64,000 nucleotides of DNA from Ptychodera flava (lineage: Eukaryota; Hemichordata; Enteropneusta; Ptychoderidae), in assembly GCF_041260155.1 (NCBI RefSeq), contig NC_091941.1, positions 17,924,747 through 17,988,746 of the forward strand, in the 5' to 3' direction. The notes under the pieces are model-generated. The model ran no database searches, was not told the origin of the DNA, and saw only the letters and a list, made by a program, of their open reading frames with translations. The position numbers and the translations under genes were made by a program. This document shows positions 57,941 through 64,000 of the stretch, one piece after another; position 1 is the stretch's first letter; the number at the start of each line of letters is the position of its first letter.

Positions 57941-60900
57941 TGAAGACGCTTTACCTTGGCTGTTGTTCAACAGTGATTGAGTATTTTACTCACTCTACCC
58001 ATTTTTTTCTCTTCTTCTTTCTTTTGGGACTCCATATTCCCATACGTTGGTTTTTATTTTGAAATACCAAACTTTCAGAGTCTCGTTTCTACCAATATTT
58101 GGTGTTGATAGCAATTTTTCTGTCATCTCGAAAGCTTTTGAAACCACCATGACACGTTACAACCCAAGCTGGGAAATCGAGTTATCAACACACAGGTCTC
58201 CATTCCCCTGTTTGGGTGGTAATGTATGTTTTTTTGTTGGGAGTCATTTTGTAAAAAAATATGTACAATTTGATAGGGGAACTTTTAGTCTTTGATTCAG
58301 GCAAGTGAAATTGATAATGTATGCTGTAGATGATACATCTCCTTTAAAGTGATTGGTTTGCTGTATGGAAAAAAAAACCAATTCTTTCATATTATTTATT
58401 GTTATCATCCAGACAAGGTGATATCATCCCAGGTCTCACTTCCTTGTCATTGTGAAATTTCTGTTTTTGGGAAAAAGTGCAGAATTGTGATCGTTACTGA
58501 ATTGTACTCACTGAATCGCCAAGTCATGTAGATAATGAACGCTTTTTGACAGTATCATCATTGAAGAATTTGGTAAAAATAATTACGTAATCAGGGTTTA
58601 CTGTCTGTACATATGCACTTGTCCTTGCTAGTTGTCATGGTTTCTCGGTTGACTTAGTATCTGAGTTGAAAGTCAAGATTTTCAAATAGCAAGATGGTTG
58701 AAACACAACCGTAGCTCTCTTTAATATTTTACTTTACAATGGAAGAAAAAAATGGTGCAATCATTTAACCTTTGTTCATTATTCTCTTTTTCAAAACTAT
58801 TTTTAAATTGAAGCAGTAGTGTCTTACTGGGTGGGTAGATCGTGAATCGACTTGGAAAATAAAACGGCAATAGAATTCTGTGAATTTCATTTTGAGGTGA
58901 AATCACAGCGTCTGGTACTGTGGTACTGTAACTCTATCTCAGGAGACATAATGGTGATAAAAAGGTATGAAAGGCCCATGTCTTGGTATAACTGATATTG
59001 TGCAGACTTACTGCTCACAAAAGGTCAGACATTAGACTCGGATTTATCAACACTTCAATAAAAATAGAGCATTAGAATTGAATCTTTCAATGCAAGTTAT
59101 CCAAGATGGTGTTTTGAAAGGCAAGGCCTACAGAGGAAATATAACCACGCAACTTGTAGTATTCAGTTTTGACCTTTGAACTTAATCAGCTACTTGATTG
59201 CAGCACAAACAAAGCTGTGCATATACATGCGTGCATATGTTCCTCTGCAGTGTCTTTGTTTTCTGCTGCTTCTACTTTTGTGGGTTTAAGTCAGGCCTTT
59301 TATCAAAATGTTTTAATATGTTTGAAAAGGAAAAAAAAGAAAACATATCTTTGTAGACGAGATTGGACGGGATTGATGTGATGATGATAAAAGTGACACA
59401 GGGCGGTCACTGTCAGTGTAAATTTTGAACAAAGTTGTCTTTCCAATTTATGGTTAAGTAGAAAGTTCTAATTTTTTGAGATTGTATATGAAACTTTGTA
59501 TGCATGGATACGGACAGCACATTAGTCAGAGAAATTACATGTCAGATCTCAAGCAAAAAAAGCTATCCCATGGTTATAATAAAAATGTAATGAATTTTGA
59601 CTGTGACATTTTATCTTTTTAAGTTTGAAATCTTGTTTTTTTTAAGGTTATCTGGCATTTCTGTTGAGATTTTTGCATGTCTATCCATTGAGATAAGATT
59701 GATTACTTAGAAGCCAATATCCTATGTGTATCACTAGCATCCAGAATGAATTCAAAGGACTTGCTGTAGTGATACACCTGAACCACATATACTTATATTT
59801 GCAGTGTCTCTGGACATTCTTCCATGGTGCATGGAACGTTTTGGTAACAAATTTTAGAGAGCTTTTCAAATTTTCTTTCTTGGCCCCTTTTACTGTTTGT
59901 ATATTGTCTAACCCATTCACCTCCATTTTCTTGTGTTGAGGCCCAACTTTGCCAAAATTCGCAATAAGATCAGGCCAAACTCAGTGGTAAAAAGATGAAC
60001 CCCATTGCCTTCCATATGATGGTAAGACCTTTGGCACAGGGATTTTTTTTGCGTAGATCTACATGTATAGTTTATAGCAGCATGAGAATTTTTATATCTT
60101 CAAATGGATAGTTCCGGACGGAATAAACCTATCATTGCCCAGTCTGTGCTCATAGTACCTAACCTGAGATACACAGACCCACCATGGGTTCGCCAGGCCA
60201 GCCTGCTTAACCCTTTCATCACCATGGTTTGTTCCAAATCCATTGTTTTCTATGGTAAAGTTGGACCTGTACACAGGGAACTGGGGGTGAAAGGGTTAAA
60301 CATGGCTAGCTATTTATAATTTGAACCCACCATAGCAAAATGATGGCTTTATATTCAATATGACAGGACACCATCACGATGATGTACAGAGATTTTCCTT
60401 CCGAGATATGTATTTAAATAATTTGACAGTGCATGTACCTTTTTTTTCCCCAAGTCACCTTACTGGTTTGATTTACTGCAAATAAAAATATTATGTGATC
60501 TTTTCCAGTAGTATCAAAGATTCTTCTTTCAGATGTTAACCATAGCTCACCAAAATTTCAGAAATTCTGTTTTCAAGTCGTGTAGAGCTATTTGTGCATT
60601 GTCACACAACATGTATTTCTGCGTGTTTGTCTAAGTGAAGGGGTGGCTGTCTGAATACCCAACTATTGTTTGCGTGTGGATTTGAGTCACATTTTGGCGT
60701 TTTAAGCTTTCTGGCATGAGGATGTCGTTGCATTTAAGTTCAAAGACAAATAGTTAAGGGAAAAAAATGATAATTTGACAAAATGCAAAAGGTGGCTGAC
60801 TTTTTACAACGCTGTACAAATACCAAAGGGTTCAAAAAGATGATTTTATAAAGTGTAAAAGTGGTTTGGTGAACGTTGTGAAGTGCCATGCTCTGCATAA

Positions 60901-63900
60901 ACCTCTCAATGAGTGGGACAGGGTGTGTGTGTGATTGGAGCCAGCAGGAGTTTTTGGACTGGATAGGGACTTTCTTCTTATGCAACACTGTGAGGAATAT
61001 TACCAGTTCAAAATATCTCTACTGATTCAAAAATTGTCAAATATGGTGAAAGCCAACATCAGGTGTTATGTTATGGGATCTAGAGGGAGCATAGTCCTCC
61101 ATGAAAAAAGAGATCTCTTGTTTCCAAAATGACTAATATGCTCTTTTACGTCACATGACATGTTCAGGTTACAAAATGACTAGGTGCTTTTGAAGACCAT
61201 TGCATCATCCTGGTCTAACTTTGACAGTTGGCAGTAATTTGTTTCATGCATATTTGCGTATGATTTATTGCAGAGAGAATACTGGATAAAACTGCCATCC
61301 GTGGTTTGGCTGACGTATTTACATGCCTATGATACAGTGTTTGCTGTCAGAATTCTTTTAGAACATATCAGTTTGTTTCGCCAGACGCAGTGGTGTTTAC
61401 ACACATATCAGTTGTCAAATGTTGCAAATCAAAGGAGGATGTGTTCTAAGAAACAATCCATTTAGGGAAGGCTGTGAACCATAGCCTTGTGAAGTGAATA
61501 TTGCAGTTTGAATATCGTACAACCACTTTTAAATCAACTACTGCTGCAACTATCATGCTTGTTTTTCAGACCTGTCCAACATGAAAATAAGGAAGTGCCT
61601 TTTCATGCAAACCAACTGAGATAAATGGAAGTGAAATACAAAAATAAATAAAACTGCTTGTAATTTCACCCATGGTAACTAACTTTTGTTACACCTGGTA
61701 CATCCTTGTGCATCGAAATATCAACATGAATTCACAGGTTTATTGTTTAGTAAAAATCTTACCATATTTGTCATTTTCCTCATTTTCCTGAATACAAGCA
61801 TGACACTGTGTAAATTGTGCATTGTAATTTCATTTGCTTGAATAGCACCAGAATGTAGGGCTGCCCTTACAAAATGACTCAAACTTCAGCAATAATTTCA
61901 ATTCAGAACATTTGTAATGCCTTCAAGCAGAACACCATCAAAATTTGTAAAACTTGTGATTCTATCTTGACTGATTCATAAATAGAAACTTCTACATATT
62001 TTTTGTCATATTTATTTCGTTCACCGTGAAGGTTGTTTATTGTTTTCATCAAAATTAACTTCATGGATTACAAAAAAGCGATGGGGCAAGTTACAGGTTA
62101 ATGTATGCCCTGTTGCCATGATAACAGCCTATTGACCTTTCAACTGGCTTCAAATGCACATTACAAGTTTTCAAGTTCAGGGCAAGTTTCCTGTGCAAAG
62201 AATTTTCCTGATATCAAGTCCTGTATTTCAGTGTCAAGGTTAAATTCTTGTCCTATTGAGTTAAACAATGTATCACAACATTGTCAAGTCAGTTTCTGGA
62301 ATAAAAGTCAGTTTATCTCTGATAGTTTGAGAATTTCATTTATAAGTATGGAGGAAGAGTAACTGAACCCAGTCGCTCACACAGTAATGATATTCAGGGG
62401 TCACAGAAACAGAAACACAAGGATGGTTGGAGTGCCCCAATGGAATATGTTGAAATAAAAATATCACTACTACAAATTGGCTTCCATGGTATTTGTTAGT
62501 TTGAATAAATGAGAATGGGGCTCAATACAATGTTAACATTTGTGTTGTCTATTTTAATCCCCATAGAGACAACTATCACTAAGAAATTAAGTCACATACA
62601 CTCAATTTATGAATTTTGCAATTTTATACTTAGGGTCATTTTTAGCTCACATTTAGTATATGTACATATATACATGTATATCAAAGAGAGCCTATATGGT
62701 AAGTTGGAGGCGTCTGTCTGCCTGTATGTATGTATCAAAACACATCAAAACTCAAAAACCACAGCACCTACAATCTTAGTATTTGGTGTACAGGTTGCAC
62801 CCAGAGGTGGAGATGTGCATTTGTTCAAATGAAAGTGCAAATGTCCAAAATATGCAAATGAGTTTTAAAAAGGCAGAAGCCCACAAATTGCTAAAGTTCT
62901 GTGGCCACAGGCCAAATTGGATCGAAACTTGGTGACTTTAATAATTGCGGCGAAATTTTTAGTTGTATTTTTTGGGCAATTTTTCCACTTTTGATTAGAA
63001 AAGCTTCTCTGAAAATTCTCTTGAATTCCCTGGCTTATATGGAAATTGTCTGAATGAAATTATCATTTACCAAAAGTATGCCAATGATCATGATACAATA
63101 TTACAAGAGAAATCTTCACTATGGGACTGGTAGATTGTATCACTAATTTCGATGTATCAGGCTACATGGTGTTGTATATGAGTGTCCATTGCAACAGTTG
63201 CCAACTACTTTGCCTTGGTATTTGTAGGACGGTGCATCAAAATGTGTTAAAATTTACTTGACGTTACGATTATCATAAGCAAAGACCTGTAGAAGCTACT
63301 AAATATCATAAGCCTGCTAAATGTAATTAAATGAGAGCACAGTATCATTGACACTATTTTTGTCAAAATTGGTAGTAATTCTCTAAAAGTCTACACAACA
63401 AAGTACTGCTATACTTGGTTTGCACAACTCTATGGATGACTAAATTTGACTTCTCCAGTATTGCTTAACTGGCTGTATGTAACTGCTAAGAATATCACAT
63501 TCATGTCATGCTGCATTAAGCATAGCTCATTATGTTGGAAACTGTCTGTCAGCTTCCATCATTGAGTGGTTGCACCAGCACTGGTCCACTTGCGTGCATA
63601 TGTTGTATGTACATTGCTGGGTGTCGTTAAATTAGCATAAAATTTGCATATGATTATATCTGGAAGTATTTTTACTTCTTTTCCTTCACACTTTTTCCCT
63701 CTACCTACTTGTCCAATAGCTTTTGAATTTGGTTTGTGATTTCCTAGGAATGACATCATTTAGCCTTGTTCAAATGATCATGAAATTGACACACTTCAAC
63801 TTTTGATATTTTCAGTCCTGATCATCAAAAACAACCTATGAAAATGCTTGTCATATAGCTGTGAAATTAGATTTCTAGATGCCTTGGGATTTATCCGAAT

Positions 63901-64000
63901 GATGATGACATCTGCATGCATAAATGTGCTGCCAATTTTTGGTCAAAACCTATTCTTCTCTGAAATTGCCTAACTGATAGTTCTCAAATTTGGTTTATTG
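57941..64000. other. TMEM87 3' UTR and gene-poor downstream DNA
   Basis: Several AATAAA motifs on + (about 58858, 59057, 59578, 61643) could end TMEM87; I cannot choose. None of the ORFs (all under 110 codons) resembles a protein. Apart from the MITE at 60211 and a diverged relative near 59912, a dispersed repeat at 62690-62990 (CTGTATGTATGTATCAAAAC, AATATGCAAATGAG) echoes the one in TMX1 intron 5. Confidence 0.55.
60211..60295 (+). mobile_element. piggyBac-like MITE, 85 bp, intact copy downstream of TMEM87
   Basis: Starts CCCTTTCATCACCATGGTTT and ends GAACTGGGGGTGAAAGGG, with TTAA at both sides (60207-60210, 60296-60299). About 95% identical to the copy at 40664-40748. Confidence 0.8.

Overview
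The window looks like the nuclear genome of an animal. The DNA is AT-rich and CpG-poor, and genes are split into many short exons with GT-AG introns that are often 1-5 kb. CpG-denser patches occur only around gene starts. Simple repeats and small inverted-repeat DNA transposons fill the introns. The proteins read close to vertebrate orthologues over their whole length, but introns and intergenic space are full of non-vertebrate MITE families. An invertebrate deuterostome is my best guess (hemichordate, echinoderm or cephalochordate-like); I cannot fix the species.

Layout. (1) 1-3664: a PIF/Harbinger-like MITE, simple repeats, then the last two exons of a small single-domain L-asparaginase-like gene on +. 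(2) 5612-18326 (+): complete six-exon TMX1, an ER thioredoxin-related membrane oxidoreductase. Its introns carry a hAT-like element, a related inverted fragment, an unidentified antisense 149-residue ORF and piggyBac-like MITEs. (3) 18327-22766: intergenic DNA with a second Harbinger-like MITE, ending in a CpG-richer TATA-like promoter region. (4) 22767-29426 (+): complete seven-exon PTGR2, prostaglandin reductase 2, 351 residues. (5) 32037-39003 (-): complete eleven-exon ERLEC1, the ER-associated-degradation lectin with two MRH domains, convergent with PTGR2. (6) 39004-39313: a 310-bp gap between divergent start codons, a likely bidirectional promoter. (7) 39314-57940 (+): complete sixteen-exon TMEM87 (GOLD-domain seven-pass Golgi protein), with a textbook AT-AC U12-type intron. 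(8) 57941-64000: no gene recognised, several repeats.

Three of the four complete genes (TMX1, ERLEC1, TMEM87) act in the early secretory pathway: ER disulfide chemistry, glycoprotein quality control, and Golgi membrane function. ERLEC1 and TMEM87 probably share a promoter. PTGR2 is a cytosolic lipid-mediator reductase and has no obvious functional link to them.

The mobile-element content is unusually readable. There are TTA-flanked Harbinger-like MITEs, three subfamilies of TTAA-flanked CCCTTT-ended piggyBac-like MITEs, a hAT-like element, fold-back elements in tandem, a 151-bp MITE with a 9-bp target duplication, and a palindromic element built of repeated CTATTGCCACGCG hairpins. I found no retroviral or LTR-type element, tRNA, rRNA or CRISPR array.
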